Positions 47,501 through 59,105 of a DNA stretch of 64,000 nt are shown one piece after another. Origin of the DNA: Tilletia caries (lineage: Eukaryota > Basidiomycota > Exobasidiomycetes > Tilletiales > Tilletiaceae); the NCBI GenBank assembly GCA_032718865.1, contig JALUTQ010000026.1, forward strand, positions 310,001-374,000, read 5' to 3'. Each line of letters starts with the position of its first letter. The stretch's first letter is position 1. The position numbers were made by a program, and so were the translations under genes. The notes below the pieces were generated by a model, which was given only the letters and a program-made list of their open reading frames with translations, had not been told where the DNA came from and made no database searches.

Positions 47501-49686
47501 GCCGTTCTTGCACGTAGACGAAATGCAAAATGGCGGCACCACTGGCGTCATTGACCGCCTCCAAGCTGATCAGAACGGGCGTGTCCGACCTCGCTTGAGC
47601 CGCAAAGATGCTGTGAGGCTGTGAAGAGAGATGAGATCAAGAACCACCCAAAAAAGAAACGTCAGTGAAACAACTCCCACCAGAATCAAAGAAACAAAAA
47701 AGGAAAGAGACAACTCACATCAACAGACCCAAGTCGAACAGCCCCCTTGCCCTTCTGCAACACCTCCAGCGCAAACCCAGTCCGACACTCACACCGCTCC
47801 ACATCCACCCGCCAAAGCTGAGCCCCTTCCCCCGAAGCACGAAGCAACAAACTGCCATACGCACCCACACCCGCACCCCGCGGCGGGTCCGTCTCCCACA
47901 CCAAACCCGGCGGCGGGAACTCCGTGGCCGACGACGAAGCGGAAGCCGAAGCGGGATCCTGGTCGAGCTCCTCCACGGCGGGAGGGAGCGAGGCCATAAG
48001 CAGACATCGCACATCAACATCATACGTCCCCGACTCACCCACCACCCGACCAAAGTGGAAACTCAACCCCCACGCACAAAGATAATAAAGCACCTTCTCC
48101 CCACCCATACCACCACCACCACCCTCCTCAACCCGCAGGCCATCCTGCACAATCGCAGCAACGACCATCATCGAGCTTCGAGCTCCCGAGCCCGTGACGA
48201 GTCGGATGACCTTCGCGTTCGAGGAGAGTGCGTACGAGGATGAGGGTGGGGGGGAAAGCATGGCCCGTGCGCCCGTCTCGCGATGGACGACCCGGATCCG
48301 AGCGCGCGAGAGGGTATACAGCACAATCGCGCCCGCGTTCCGACCCGTCAACGTCGCCAGGCCCGCAGGGGTGGAGGGGATGGGCGATGGCAGGGTCCCA
48401 ACCACATTCTTCGGCGTCGGAACAGCCCCGACAGCAGCAGCAGCAGAAGCCTGCGCCGCAGGGAAGAGCGCGATCCCGATGGACGGGAGCGTCGTCGTAT
48501 AGAGGCTATCCACACCAGCCGGTTGAAGACGGGTAAGGTCGAGGTGGAAGTTGCTCTTGCTGCTGCTCTCCTTCTTCCCGACGGACGCTGCGGGGAGTAA
48601 CGAAAGACCGGCGGTGCGTGGGTCAGCGGTTGTGTGCTTTGTGATTTGGTGTGACGCTCGCTGGATTGGGAGACGGTCGGCCGGGTTCTTGGGCGGGACG
48701 TAGGTTGGGAGGGATCTCTCGGGCGTAGGCGTGTCCTTCTTCTTGTCTTCCGCACGTGGGCCCAATGCGCTCTTCTCTTCCGTCTTGGACGACTCGACAG
48801 CCTTAGGCGCGGGGAGCGTTGACTCCGCCGCTGTGGAAGGCACGGTGGTAGCCTGTGCCTGTCCACCTGCACCCGTAGTGGCTTGAGCAACAGGATCGAC
48901 CTTGGACTGCACAGGAGGCGTGTACGCCGATACAGGGCTAGCCCTAGAAGGGGTCAAGATCGAGTGCAAAAGAGGCGGCACGACCTGCTCCAACGGCCGT
49001 TTCTCAGCATCCCTCCCGCTTTCCACAGAGGGCGACGGAGCCTGGAGCGAAGACAGGAAGGCCATCTGGGAAGTAGGTGCGGAGACATTCTGCTGCGCAG
49101 GCGAAGGAGTGGGCGGTGTACTTGGGCCAAACGTTCCTGCTGCTGTAATGCGCGGGTTGAAGAGGGCGGCAAGGAGAGAGTTCGCAGTCGGAGGTGCCGA
49201 GGGTGGTGGTGGTTGCTGTTGTTGCTGCTGCTTTTGAAGCTGCTGGGCCGGAGGAGGAGGGGGAGGCGGCAAGGGTGCCTGCGGCCGAGGCGATGGAGCC
49301 GACGACGATGTCGGTGGTGGCTTGTTCAGGGCATCGAGGAGGGAGAAGGGGGGAGCAGATGCGGTGGTGGTAGGGGCAGGAGCAGGGGGTGCCGATGGCT
49401 GTTGTGGGAGTGGTGCAGGTGTGGCCGGTGCAGCGGGCGGGGTGAGGAGGGCGAGGAGACTGTTACTTGCGGAGAGTGATGCTGAGGGTGGCTGCTGCTG
49501 CTGCTGCTGCTGCTGCTGTGGCTTAGCCTCAGTGGGGGTGATGCTGGCTGACGACGTTGAAGCGTGTTGTTGCTGTTGTTCTGGCTGGGAAGAAGAAGGA
49601 GGAGGATCAGGCGGCTGCGGTGTCGAGGCTGATGCGGACGCTGATGATGCTGAGGAGTACAGCAGAGCCAGCAGTGCGTTGGACAT
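44565..49686 (-). CDS. EDC4: EDC4/Ge-1-like mRNA decapping scaffold
   Basis: Two exons, 49686-47719 and 47618-44565 (intron 100 nt), 1673 aa. The first 330 residues are Pro/Gln/Ser-rich and disordered. Residues about 360-880 look like a degenerate WD40 propeller (IVLYTLSRARIRVVHRETG; FVYVQERHAKILTLHVDLP; ISFFAALPG). A second disordered region follows. Near 1130-1400 lie amphipathic helices and coiled coil typical of Ge-1 (VLPEVKTSTRQAVQDYM; LPEAVLAALPHEL; HAEERARLLELVGLQQRKME). The last 170 residues form a helical end domain (EDVEGALIQALG...ALVHRLAMALD...KQYHAVVVLIREALWRAV). In metazoans EDC4 bridges Dcp2 with activators in P-bodies; the assignment rests on architecture and helix pattern, not on a single diagnostic motif. 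Confidence 0.65.
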
Positions 49687-50097
49687 GGTCGCACCGGGGG
49701 GTACTGCTCTCTCACTCGCTCTTCCGTCTTCGCCTGGAACGAGAACGAGAACGAGAAGGTGACTGTGCTCCTCATCCTCATCCCCGCGCTCCCCGTCGCT
49801 GCCCGCTGCTGAGGAAGATCGCCGTGCGCAGGTTTACCACAGCGCAGCACCCGAAGTCGAGCCGACAAGATAACATCACTTCCACCTCATCAGCAGTCGC
49901 CAGTCAAGATCATTCATTCTTTCATTGCCCCCCGAGTTGATGGCTGCCAGACTTGCGGTCCGACGGCGTGTAAGTAGCAAACAGGGCGGGGGTGGGGGGG
50001 TGGGGGGGGGGACATATTGTGTATACCGCGAAAATCGTCGTTCTCCTATAGATCCAGGCACCGAACTCCCTATCGGCGAAAAAGGGAACGCGCGCGC
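49687..50097. other. 5' flank of the EDC4-like gene, 3' flank of LSC1
   Basis: Contains GAACGAGAAC-type repeats close to the start codon (about 49737-49757) and a G-rich tract (GGGGGTGGGGGGGTGGGGGG, 49987-50011). No gene seen. Confidence 0.6.
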
Positions 50098-51526
50098 TCA
50101 AGCCAGGCCAGCTTCCTTCATAGCCTTGAGCATCCTGTGAAACGCGAGAAAAGAACAGGTGGTGGTTAGACACAAAAGTCCATCAAATGATGATGGGAGG
50201 GAATGCAGATGGAGAATGGAGATGGAGAGAGGGAGGAAAAACTCACAACGCGCCAATCTTAGCCGGACTATCCGCAACAATCGCACCCGCCTTCTCCAAC
50301 GCAGCCACCTTATCCTCCGCCTTCCCCTTCCCCCCACTAATCACCGCACCCGCATGGCCCATCCGACGGCCCGGAGGCGCAGTCCGGCCCGCAATAAACG
50401 CAACGACCGGCTTCTTCTGCGTGTTGTGCTTAGCCAGGTACTCGGCCGCGTCTTCCTCCATCGAACCCCCGATCTCGCCGATGAGGACGATGCCTTGCGA
50501 TTTCTCGTCGGCTAGGAGCAGCTTGACTACGTCCAGGGTCGTCGAGCCGGGGAAGGGGTCGCCGCCTGCAACCGAAAACATAGGAATGAGGAAAATTAGT
50601 TGATTTAGTTGATACAGTCGCGTCCATAAAAAAGATGGATGGACAGAAACGTACCAATGCCGACGACGATAGACTGGCCGAGCCCGACGTTCGTAGTCTG
50701 GTTCACAGCCTCGTAGGTCAATGTACCGGAACGTCTGTTCGACGGGAAGAAAAGGAAGTCACCGCGTTCAGCCATACAAGCGCGGAAAAAACCCTCTGCG
50801 AAGTGCAGACATGAGAGAGAAGCAACATAAAAAATGAAACACTCACGAAACAATGCCAATCTTTCCAGGCGAGTGGATATGACCCGGCATAATCCCAATC
50901 TTGCACCCCTCCGGATTGATAATCCCCGGGCAATTCGGCCCCAAAAGCCGACTCTTCGACTGATTCTTCAACGCCTGCGCAACCCGAATCTCATCCGCCT
51001 GCGGAATCCCCTCCGTGATCGCAACGATCAGGGGAACCTCGGCCTCGATGGCCTCGATGATCGCATCCGCCGCGCCCGGCGGTGGCACGTAGATCACGGA
51101 GGCGTGCGGCTTCGTCTCGCGCATCGCTTCCTTCACGGTGCCGAAGACGGGGAGGCCGAGGTGGGTGGTGCCTGCTTTTTTGGGGGAGACGCCGCCGACG
51201 AGCTTGGTGCCGTACTCGAGGGCTTGGGTGCAGTGGAAGGTGCCCTGTTTCATATCACGATTCGGTGAGAGGATATCGCCGCGCGGGAGGGAGGCACGCG
51301 TTCAGTATATCACACACACGCGCACGGATGTACGCAGCAGCGCGGACATCAGATCCCAACTGACCGTCTTTCCGGTGAATCCCTGGCAGATGACCCTCGA
51401 GTCCTTCTTGAGGAGCAAGTTCTTGATGGTGTCCTCGTACGAGGCCCTGCTGACCGAGGTGGAGAAGGCGCGGCGGGTGAGGCCTGCGCCGGAGCGGGCG
51501 AGCGTGGACGAGAGCGAGAGAACCAT
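50098..51526 (-). CDS. LSC1: Succinyl-CoA ligase alpha subunit, mitochondrial
   Basis: Five exons: 51526-51365, 51244-50847, 50734-50655, 50565-50247, 50134-50098, giving 331 aa, the usual family length. It forms succinyl-CoA synthetase with the beta subunit in the TCA cycle (succinyl-CoA + NDP + Pi to succinate + CoA + NTP). The N-terminus ([21 protein letters not shown]) is an Arg-rich mitochondrial presequence. Conserved motifs: [14 protein letters not shown] (CoA site), [59 protein letters not shown], and [14 protein letters not shown] with the phosphorylated His at about 284. The final exon adds [11 protein letters not shown]. Donors include GTCAGT and GTACGT. Confidence 0.97.
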
Positions 51527-51917
51527 GCTGTTTCCTTTCTATGTATGTATGTGTGTGTGTTAGAGTTGGGATGAGGTTTGGATATGGTCGTCGCAGCGAA
51601 GGAAGGTGACTTGTTTGCATGAGCGCACGAGGCGGCCGGCTTGCGCACAGACTTCTTCTGGACCACTGACTCCCACACTCTCGCTCTCTCTCGAATGATC
51701 ACAAAGAGAAGGCATTGAACACGGAAAGAAAGAGAGGGAGAGTATGGAGTGGCGGGAGTATAGAGTAGAGGAGACAAGGCGTGACCATGCTGGGAAGAGA
51801 AAGAGGGAGCAGGAGGAGGAGGAGGGACTGATTCCAACTTGATTCGCCGCCAAAAAGTCCCTCCTCAACGAGAGCCATCCGAAATCCAAGATAAGCCATC
51901 CCCACCTGCCCAGGTCT
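51527..51917. other. 5' flank of LSC1
   Basis: (TG)n and ATGTATGT simple sequence just upstream of the LSC1 start (51540-51560), then GA-rich stretches. No gene seen. Confidence 0.6.
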
Positions 51918-52606
51918 CTAATCCTTCGAAACAATGCTGACACCCGCCAACGTCGACGGAAGCTCCTCCATGCCCTGTCGGAAGAGCAGTCCGACGGCCG
52001 AGCCGACGACGAGCATGAGTACGATCGTTGTCGATGCCAGGAGGACGAAAGGGCCGGAGATGTCGATCTTCTGGCATGCGTCTCCCGCCTGAGGTGAAGA
52101 ACGCAGCGCAAAGACGAGGAACGAAGATCGAGGATAGCACGATGTTCGTCAGCATGAGAGAAATATAGGAGCCCAAAAAGGGGGGGTTAACAACTCACAA
52201 AGTAGGTCACCCGTCCCTCCCGTCGGTCGGCCTTGCAAACACACCGCCAACACACCGCCCCGCCCGCGCGACTCTCCCGCCCACTCCCCCGTCCACTACA
52301 CTCCAACGTCGCATTCTTCAAATCCTTCTCCGACTTGAAGCACTTGCCCATGAACGCCTTCTCGGGCGCGACCTTGCCCTTCAAGAGCGGGTTCACGCCG
52401 CCGTCGTCGGCATCGTCCTTGCCCTTGCCAGACGAGGAGGCGTAGCTGTTGGTGAGCGCGCTGGGGTAGGAGGACAGCGTTTGGACGGAGTCTGGGTTGT
52501 ATGCTGGCTGCTGGGCCAGGTTTTGGGCTGTTGCTGTTGGTGCTGCGACGGCGAGGATGAGCACGAGGAGGCTGAGGGCCGTGGTGAGGAAGGTTGCGGT
52601 GCGCAT
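51918..52606 (-). CDS. Small Cys-rich single-pass membrane protein
   Basis: Two exons, 52606-52199 and 52088-51918 (intron 110 nt), 192 aa. A signal peptide is visible (MRTATFLTTALSLLVLILAV...TATA). The lumenal or extracellular part holds about five Cys (GKCFKSEKDLK; TLECSGRG; CWRCVCKADRR; GDACQKIDISGPF). One transmembrane helix follows near residues 150-172 (LASTTIVLMLVVGSAVGLLF), then a short tail. The topology suggests a type I protein of the secretory pathway or cell surface. I do not recognise the family. The start fits: preceding bases are rich in ATGTATGT repeats and no upstream in-frame ATG is plausible. Confidence 0.75.
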
Positions 52607-52853
52607 CGTGCGTGTGTTGCTGCGTTGTATGTATGTATGTCGAGAGCGCGGGTGGGGGGCAGCTATGTATAGCTGAGGTGGTGGCTATAGAGAAGCGAGG
52701 GGTCCGCCCAAAGCTGGGACCCTTTCCAAGTGCATGATCATGATCATATGTACACCATCACCTCACTCACTCACACTCAGAAGCTTCAGAAGATCCCGCT
52801 CAGGACACCATCACACTTGTGACTTGACTGAGATCGGAAGGAAGCCAGCAGCG

Positions 52854-53395
52854 ATGCGGATGCTCAAGGAGGACGACGACAACGACGTCGAGGTCACCTG
52901 GGAGGACCAGCAGCAGATCAACGCATTCAGCAGACTCAACAACCGCCTCGCCGATGTCGAGCACGACCTCAAACAGCTCCACGACCAGCGCGACGCCTGC
53001 GACGACCTCAACATCGAGATCGAGCTCGTAGACGAGGATGACGCCGTCCTGTGAGTTCTTCTCCATCTCCATCCCTCTCTCCTCTTTCTTCTATGTGCAT
53101 GCTCATCGTCTATATGTGGCATAACAGCTACATGATCGGCGACGCCTTCGTCTCCGTGCACCAACCCCGCGCCTTGGAGCTCCTCGAGTCCGACACCGCA
53201 AGATTAGACGCAGAGATCAACAAGCTCAAGGCCGTCGTCGAAGGTTGCGAGGAAGAGATGAGCAAGCTCAAGGTCAACCTCTATGCCAAGTTTGGCAAGT
53301 CCAACATCAGTCAGTTGTACCCTACGCATATGCTCTACGCCATGCAAACTGACGCTTTCTTTGCTTCCTTGTTTAAAGACCTCGAAAGAGATTGA
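52854..53395 (+). CDS. GIM3: Prefoldin subunit 4
   Basis: Three exons, 52854-53050, 53128-53309, 53379-53395, 131 aa; the last exon is only 17 nt and supplies NLERD-stop. It is a beta-type prefoldin: two coiled-coil helices (EDQQQINAFSRLNNRLADVEHDLKQL; LDAEINKLKAVVEGCEEEMSKLKVNLYAKFG) flank the beta hairpin (YMIGDAFVSV). The hexamer passes nascent actin and tubulin to the CCT chaperonin. The N-terminal acidic stretch and the YMIGDAF motif are characteristic of subunit 4. The donor of intron 2 is GTCAGT. A CTCACTCACTCACACTC tract lies 75-95 bases upstream of the ATG. Confidence 0.95.
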
Positions 53396-53636
53396 TCCCT
53401 TCCATCTGCACCCATAGATCCCCTCCTAGCCTTGATCCTCCTCTTCCAAGCATTGTACCACCACCAAGTCCGTCGTCCTCCCATTTGCAAAACACCCTCT
53501 TCCTGCATCTCGAGAACATGAAAACACAAGCTCTCCGATGTGATTGTACCCCCTTGAAAGCCGTCTTGTGAGGGCAGCACCAAACTCGTAGCAGGATTTT
53601 GAGAGAGAGAACCCCCATTCGTCCCGTCCCCTCGCC

Positions 53637-54512
53637 TCAGGCCGTTTCGCTGGACGGCGCCGTAGTCGCGCTTTCGCCAGCATTTGCGACCTCAGGTTGT
53701 ACCTCCGCCGCTGCAACAGGAGCCTCCGCCCGAACCCCAGCCTGAGCTTCCGCTTCCGCTTTCGCCTGCGCCTCTGCCCGCTCCCGTTCCCGTTGTTTCG
53801 CCTCCAGATTTCTGTCAAACCAAATCGCAAAATCACAGCAGTTAGCACATCTCCCCCCAGCATTCAGCCAAAAAAAAGGGTGGGAAGGGAAGAGGGAACA
53901 GGGGGAAACTCACCTCCGAGCCTCCAAGATCATCCTCTCCTTCCTCTCCTTCAAGCTCTGCGCCCGCTCACCCGCACTCGCCTTCCAATTCCCACTACCA
54001 CCGCGCGCCGCACTTCCCCCTCCTAACCCAGCCCGTCCTTTACCCTTGCCCCCCGCCTCCTCCTCATCAGTCCCATATGACGACGATGATGACGAGCCGC
54101 CGTCGGTGCTCAGTTTGGACTCGAGGTGGAAGCGCGAGATGAGCGAGACCGGTTTGGACGGGGGGATAGCGGAGGCGGAGGCGGATCCTGACCCAGATCC
54201 AGATCCAGATCCGGACGCGGCTGTGTTGGAAGAGGACGAAGCAGTCCGCGGGGGAGTGGTGGACGTACTACCCGATCGAGCACCGCTACGTGAACCTCCA
54301 GCACTCCGTCCGTGCTGTCCTGCGCGGGCGGGATCAGAGCCGGACGACGCTGTAGATGCGTTGCCTGTAGGAAAGAGGGGGGGAAGGGGTCAACCATGTC
54401 ATTCCACAAAGCATAGGGAAAATAGGGATGCTGGAAACTTACCTCCGAAGGCGAAGCGGACGACGAGGTAGAGGACCGCAATAGCGATCAGCGCTCCCAG
54501 GCTTTCGTTCAT
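53637..54512 (-). CDS. Cue1-like ER membrane protein, no CUE domain visible
   Basis: Three exons: 54512-54443, 54364-53914, 53811-53637, giving 231 aa. An N-terminal membrane anchor ([20 protein letters not shown]) is followed by a low-complexity Ser/Gly region, then [12 protein letters not shown] and [28 protein letters not shown], which resemble the conserved tail of fungal Cue1-type proteins (the segment that activates Ubc7 in yeast ERAD). A CUE ubiquitin-binding domain, which normally lies between anchor and tail, is not seen. The Ala/Glu/Gln-rich end is a helix. The ERAD role is inference; it could be an unrelated tail-similar ER protein. It is divergently arranged with BUD31, 199 bases between start codons. 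Confidence 0.5.
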
Positions 54513-54711
54513 CCTTTCGCCGTCGTTCCCAGGAAAGTGTGTTGCGTTCTTGGTGGAAGGCACGAAGGATGACCCGGAAGCTTTGACCCTTCCAACCCCA
54601 ACCCTTACCCAGGCAGAACTCATCCTTCCCGACCACCAGCATCAAGAGTCTTCTTTCCTTCGAATACCATCTAGACTCACGTCGAGAAGCGCGCAGGGAG
54701 TACAGAAAGCC
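54513..54711. promoter_or_regulatory. Shared head-to-head promoter (Cue1-like / BUD31)
   Basis: 199 bases between the two start codons, so both promoters and leaders must share this space. No TATA box seen. Confidence 0.6.
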
Positions 54712-55490
54712 ATGCCCCGAATCCGCACATCCCGGACCAAACCCCCACCAGAGGGCTTCGAGGATATCGAAGGGTACGCATCCCTTCCATCCCTCCTTCC
54801 CAACATAACTGAAACCCCCCCCCCTGGTTCCCTCCCCCACAGCATCCTCGACGACTACGCCCGCAAGATGCGCGACGCCGAAACCGAATCGCACGAGGGC
54901 AAACGCAAGACCGAAGCCGTCTGGCCCATCATGCGGATCACCCACGCGCGCTCGAGGTACATCTACGACCTTTACTATAAGCGGGAGAAGATCAGTCGGG
55001 AGTTGTATGATTGGCTTTTGAAGGAGGGGTACGCTGATGCTAAGTGAGTGTTTCTCTCCTTTGCTTTTTTTGGCCTCTTTTGTACTGGGGGGGGGGGTTA
55101 TGGTCCTTTCTGACACTGTGCTCTATTCTTTTTCTTTATAGCTTGATCGCGAAGTGGAAGAAGCAGGGGTACGAAAAGCTCTGCTGCGTCCGATGTATCC
55201 AGTCAACCGTACGTCTCCCTTCCCTGCCGTCCCTTTCCTCCCTCAAAAAAATTGATCCTCTGACTACTTGATCTCTCTTCCCTCCCCTTCTTTTTTCCAG
55301 GACATGAACTACAAAGGCTCAACCTGTATCTGCCGCGTGCCCAAGAGCGACCTCAAAGTCGGTACCCTTGTCGAATGCTCTCATTGCGGTACGTTTGACA
55401 ATCTATACCCAATGCTCGCCGGTAACGTGGACCTGACCTCGTTTGAAACCCCCCTTTACAGGCTGCAGAGGGTGTGCAGCGAGCGACTGA
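54712..55490 (+). CDS. BUD31: BUD31/G10 splicing factor
   Basis: Five exons: 54712-54773, 54843-55043, 55142-55208, 55301-55388, 55462-55490, giving 148 aa. It is a core spliceosome-associated protein. It matches the family almost end to end: [70 protein letters not shown], and the Cys-rich zinc cluster [35 protein letters not shown]. All exon phases close. Intron 2 (98 nt) contains a run of about 12 G at 55087. Four introns in a 148-codon gene is dense even here. Confidence 0.97.
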
Positions 55491-55806
55491 GGTGTGTGGG
55501 CTCACTCATCTTCCGGCCCCGCCCTTCGTTGTTTCGTCCTTCCTTTCCTTTGCCTTCCGTATGCCCTCGCCCTTTCTGTGTACAAGTAGCCTCTCCTTGC
55601 AAATCCCCCTTCCTCAATGCAAAAACATCAACGTGCACAACTATACCTTTCCTGGAAGCAAATCTCCCCTATTCCTGAGGGCGGGAAGGAGCCGTTCGTT
55701 GGAAGGATCATGCAAGCAGTTTGGGGTATGCGATAATGGGTGGGGGAAAGCAAGTCCGCCGCGGGTAAAAGTTGCCATTGTGAGGAAAGACGAAGGGGGA
55801 GGGTGC
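55491..55806. other. Convergent 3' region (BUD31 / Tlg1-like)
   Basis: Pyrimidine-rich after the BUD31 stop, purine-rich towards the SNARE gene. No gene seen. Confidence 0.6.
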
Positions 55807-56924
55807 CTATATCAAGACGGCGACAAGGAGGAGCAGGAACAGTACCTAACCAGAGAAAGGGCCATTATCATTCCAGTGTCAGCCATTCCAGCAAAGGGGA
55901 GGGAAGGAAGTGAGAGGGGTGGGCAAGTAAAGAAAGAAAGGAACTCACCACAACCAAAATCCAAACACACCACCCCCCTAACCGACCATCCCCCAACCTC
56001 ACAAGCGTCTCCATCCGATCCATCGCCCGCTTCAACCGCGACTGACTCACATCCACCTCCTCATCCAGCGCGCCCAGCAGCTCGACGTGCTCGTTGATCT
56101 CTTGGCCGAGGTGCGAGGCTTGGTCTTTGAGCGTGGAGAGGGTGCGGCCGAGGAGGCCGAGGGAGGAGTCTTGCTCGGCGAGGAGTTGCTGTTTTCAAGG
56201 GAGGGAGAGGGGGAGGGGGAGAGGAGGCAGAACGAGCAGGGAAGGAGGGAGAGACAGAAGGGAAGGAAGGGGGAAGTCACTTCAGCAAGCGTTAAGGCCT
56301 ATCCAGCTCAGCCCGCGCGCGCGCGCGCAAACCAACGTACCTCCTGCTGTTCCCTCTCAAAAGCCGCAGCCTCATCCTCATCCTCCGCTCCCGTCCCCAT
56401 CTCCAAATCATCGTTCCCATTCCCATTCCTATTCCCCACCCCCCCTCCTCCCCCTCTCCTCCTCCTCGTCCCCGTTCTTGACGACGGGCCCGGACCGGAG
56501 GTAGCCACTCTCTCAAGTTCCTACATGTACACACGGTAGAAGAGAAAAAGGGTCAGCGCGCCCCATCTCTCTCTCTTCCATCTCAAAAGCGGTCAACCAA
56601 AGCCAAATGGAAAACACACACCTCAATCTCAGCCTCACACTCGCTAACAAACCGAACCCTCCCCTCCAACTCCTCGACCCCAACCCCAAACCTCTCCGCA
56701 CCAGCCCGTTGCACAATCGCAACGCTCTCCCGGACGTCCTGCACGTCCTGCCGGAGCCCCTCGATGGCGTCGCCCAGGCGGTCGTGTGCGTCTTGGAGGG
56801 AATTGTTTTGCGAGGAAGAGGGGGGGTTGGCGAGGAGGGAGGTGTAGGTTTGGGAGAGGGCGCGGGCGGTGGAGAGGGAGGTGCGGAGGTCGGAGGCGAA
56901 GTCGTGGTACGGGTCGCGCGACAT
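55807..56924 (-). CDS. TLG1: Tlg1/syntaxin-6-like Qc-SNARE
   Basis: Four exons: 56924-56622, 56520-56341, 56188-55949, 55845-55807, giving 253 aa. The N-terminal three-helix domain (MSRDPYHDFASDLRTSL...ARALSQTYTSLL) is of the syntaxin-6/10 type. A Gly/Arg-rich linker follows. The SNARE helix (LLAEQDSSLGLLGRTLSTL; LGQEINEHVELLGALDEEV) has the ionic-layer Gln in GQEINE. The C-terminal anchor WCVWILVVV is completed by a tiny 39-nt exon (VLFLLLLVAVLI-stop). Role: fusion at the trans-Golgi and endosome, by family knowledge. Intron 1 uses a GTGTGT donor; intron 2 (152 nt) contains a (CG)8 run near 56313-56328. Confidence 0.88.
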
Positions 56925-57431
56925 CGTTCTTTATATCCTTCCCTGCCGCCGGTGGCTGTCGCTGGGGGTGTGGTCGATGTTGTGTGAGAGCTTGCAGAAT
57001 GCTGTGATGGTGGTCAGTGCTCAGCCTCAGCCTCAGCTTCTTCCCACTCACTCACTCCAGTCTCGTTGATGACGAGCAACCACTCATCCACGACGCCGAG
57101 GACGCAAACACTCAGCACCAAGGAGCCAAAGAGAGAGCGAGAACAAAAGAGATTGAAAGACCCAAAGAAAGAGAGAGAGAGAGAGAAAGAGATACACAGC
57201 GCTCAATAGAGAAAAAGGGAAAGGAGGAGGATGGAATGGGGGAGGTGGTACACACTGAACCAAAGCAGCTTGGCCAGCAAAACGAAAAACGGGAGGGAGA
57301 ACCCAAAGGGGGTGAAGATGGTCCCCAAGGGCAGGACGGAGTGGAAGGGGCAAGGGCGGAGGGGCCAAATCGAAGAGTGGTGTTACGATCATTCATCGCC
57401 CTCGCCCCTTACACCCTCCAAACTCCAGCCG
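56925..57431. other. 5' flank of the Tlg1-like gene
   Basis: Contains CACTCACTCACTC (57046-57058), a (GA)n tract (about 57170-57188) and purine-rich sequence towards the cyclin 3' end. No gene seen. Confidence 0.6.
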
Positions 57432-59105
57432 TTACCAGGACGACAACGCAGAGAGCGGAAGTTGAAAAGCCGCCGACGAGGACGACGAGCCGTGATGGCT
57501 GAAGTAGTGATGATGATAGGACCCCGCCATCGGCGCCGAAGATGAAGAAGGAGGAGGAGGTCCGTAGCCATGGCTCGCCATCTTCGCCACGGCCGGGCCG
57601 GTACCGTACGGTGTATACCGCAACGAGGATGCCGATGACGATGACGAATAGGAGGAAGAGGACGAGGACGACGTCCGACCCGATGGCAGCGGTGGACGAG
57701 CAAGGACAGCAGTGCCTTTCGGTCGGAGAAGTCCTTTCTGCCCATGAGACATAGCCAACGCAAGTGCATCAGTAGCACCAGCGACGACCTTCGCACCACC
57801 AGCAACCCTCTTCTCCTTCCCCTCATCATCATCACCCAGATCCGAATCCGAATCCTCATCCGACTCCTCCAAATCCAACACCTCCCTCATGACCTCCCCC
57901 TGCACCCTAACCCGCTCCCTCTCCGCCCTGCCCTCCAACTCAACAACCCACTCCGCCCAGCCCTCCCCGCCCCGTCGAACAACCAAATGATACCCCACAG
58001 CCCACAGAAAGGACCGTTCCATCACACCCAACTCAGACACGGGTAAGCCCGAGATCCGGGACCAGGCGTGGTACGAGTAGTTGTGGTCTTGGAGGAACTT
58101 GGAGGCTACCATTACGGAGGCGAGGAACATCCGTCGACCGCAGAGCAGGATGCTGTTCTCCTTCTCCTTCTCCTTCTCTTTCGACGAAGTGGTGGAGGGG
58201 GCAGGGGAGAGTGAGAACCGAATGGGCGCATTCAGCTCCCGTTCCTGCCGCTTCGGCGAGCTCGGCGGTGGCGTGAGCAGATCGGTGGTCATTCTCGTGG
58301 TAGCGGAAGAAGACCGGATCGGATCCGCCTCGTTCTCTTGAGGCAGCGGGGTCGAAAGGGACGTGATGTTCGCCAACGCCGCAAACGCAGCTGACGAATC
58401 AGCAAGGACGTATCCCCGTTCCCGATCAAACGAACATCCTTCGTTCTTCTCCAGTCCCTCTCCATCTCCATCTTCGGCGTCATCTTCAGCAAGCCGCACA
58501 GCATCGTCATACCGCCCCTCGCCCTCCAGCCTGGCCGCCATCACCGCCCGCTGCGCCCGGACACAGTACAGCAGCGCAGCCTGCAACGTCGAGCAGCTCG
58601 TCCGACTCCGTCTCAGCGATTCGCGGATAAAGAGCCGGAGCGGAAGTTGCGGCGCCGCTGTGCAGTTCTTCTGAGTCTGACTTTGGCTGAAGATGTCGTA
58701 CTCTTCTGAGGAGGAGGAGGAGGAGGAGGATGGGGTGGGCGAGGGCGCATCGTTGATGTTGTCGTTGGATGTGGATGGGAGTGGGCAGAGGGAGGATTGG
58801 GAACTGGGTGGTGTTGCGTTGCCACTTGTTGGAAGGGGGGAGAACCAGATCGAACTGATGATAGCCACGGACGAGTCTACGGGGGGGCGCGCAGGCGCAC
58901 ATGCACAAAGGAAAGGGAGGGAGGTGGGTCAGCAAGAGTGGGCGCATATAGCAGCTAGAACCAACAACAAGAACGTACCAACTAATCGGTCCGCCACCAC
59001 GCTGCGTTCGACCTCCGTGCGATCCTTCGGCGGGCTAGGGGTCGGAGTCGTAGGCAGATGTCTGCGCGGGATCCGGCAGTGGAGGCTGTTGCGAGTGGGA
59101 GGCAT
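57432..59105 (-). CDS. Pho80/PCL-family cyclin
   Basis: Two exons, 59105-58979 and 58876-57432 (intron 102 nt), 523 aa. The N-terminal exon ends ERSVVADRLV and splices to DSSVAIISSIWF, the opening helix of Pcl-type cyclins. The cyclin box is split by low-complexity inserts: LRLFIRESLRRSRTSCSTLQAALLYCVRAQR, a long acidic/Ser insert, then LCGRRMFLASVMVASKFLQDHNYSYHAWSRISGLPVSELGVMERSFLWAVGYHLVV, which is diagnostic of Pcl5/Pho80 cyclins that partner a Pho85-type CDK. The C-terminus is Ser/Tyr/His-rich and disordered. Which Pcl subgroup (Pcl5-like amino-acid response or Clg1-like) I cannot tell. Confidence 0.88.
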
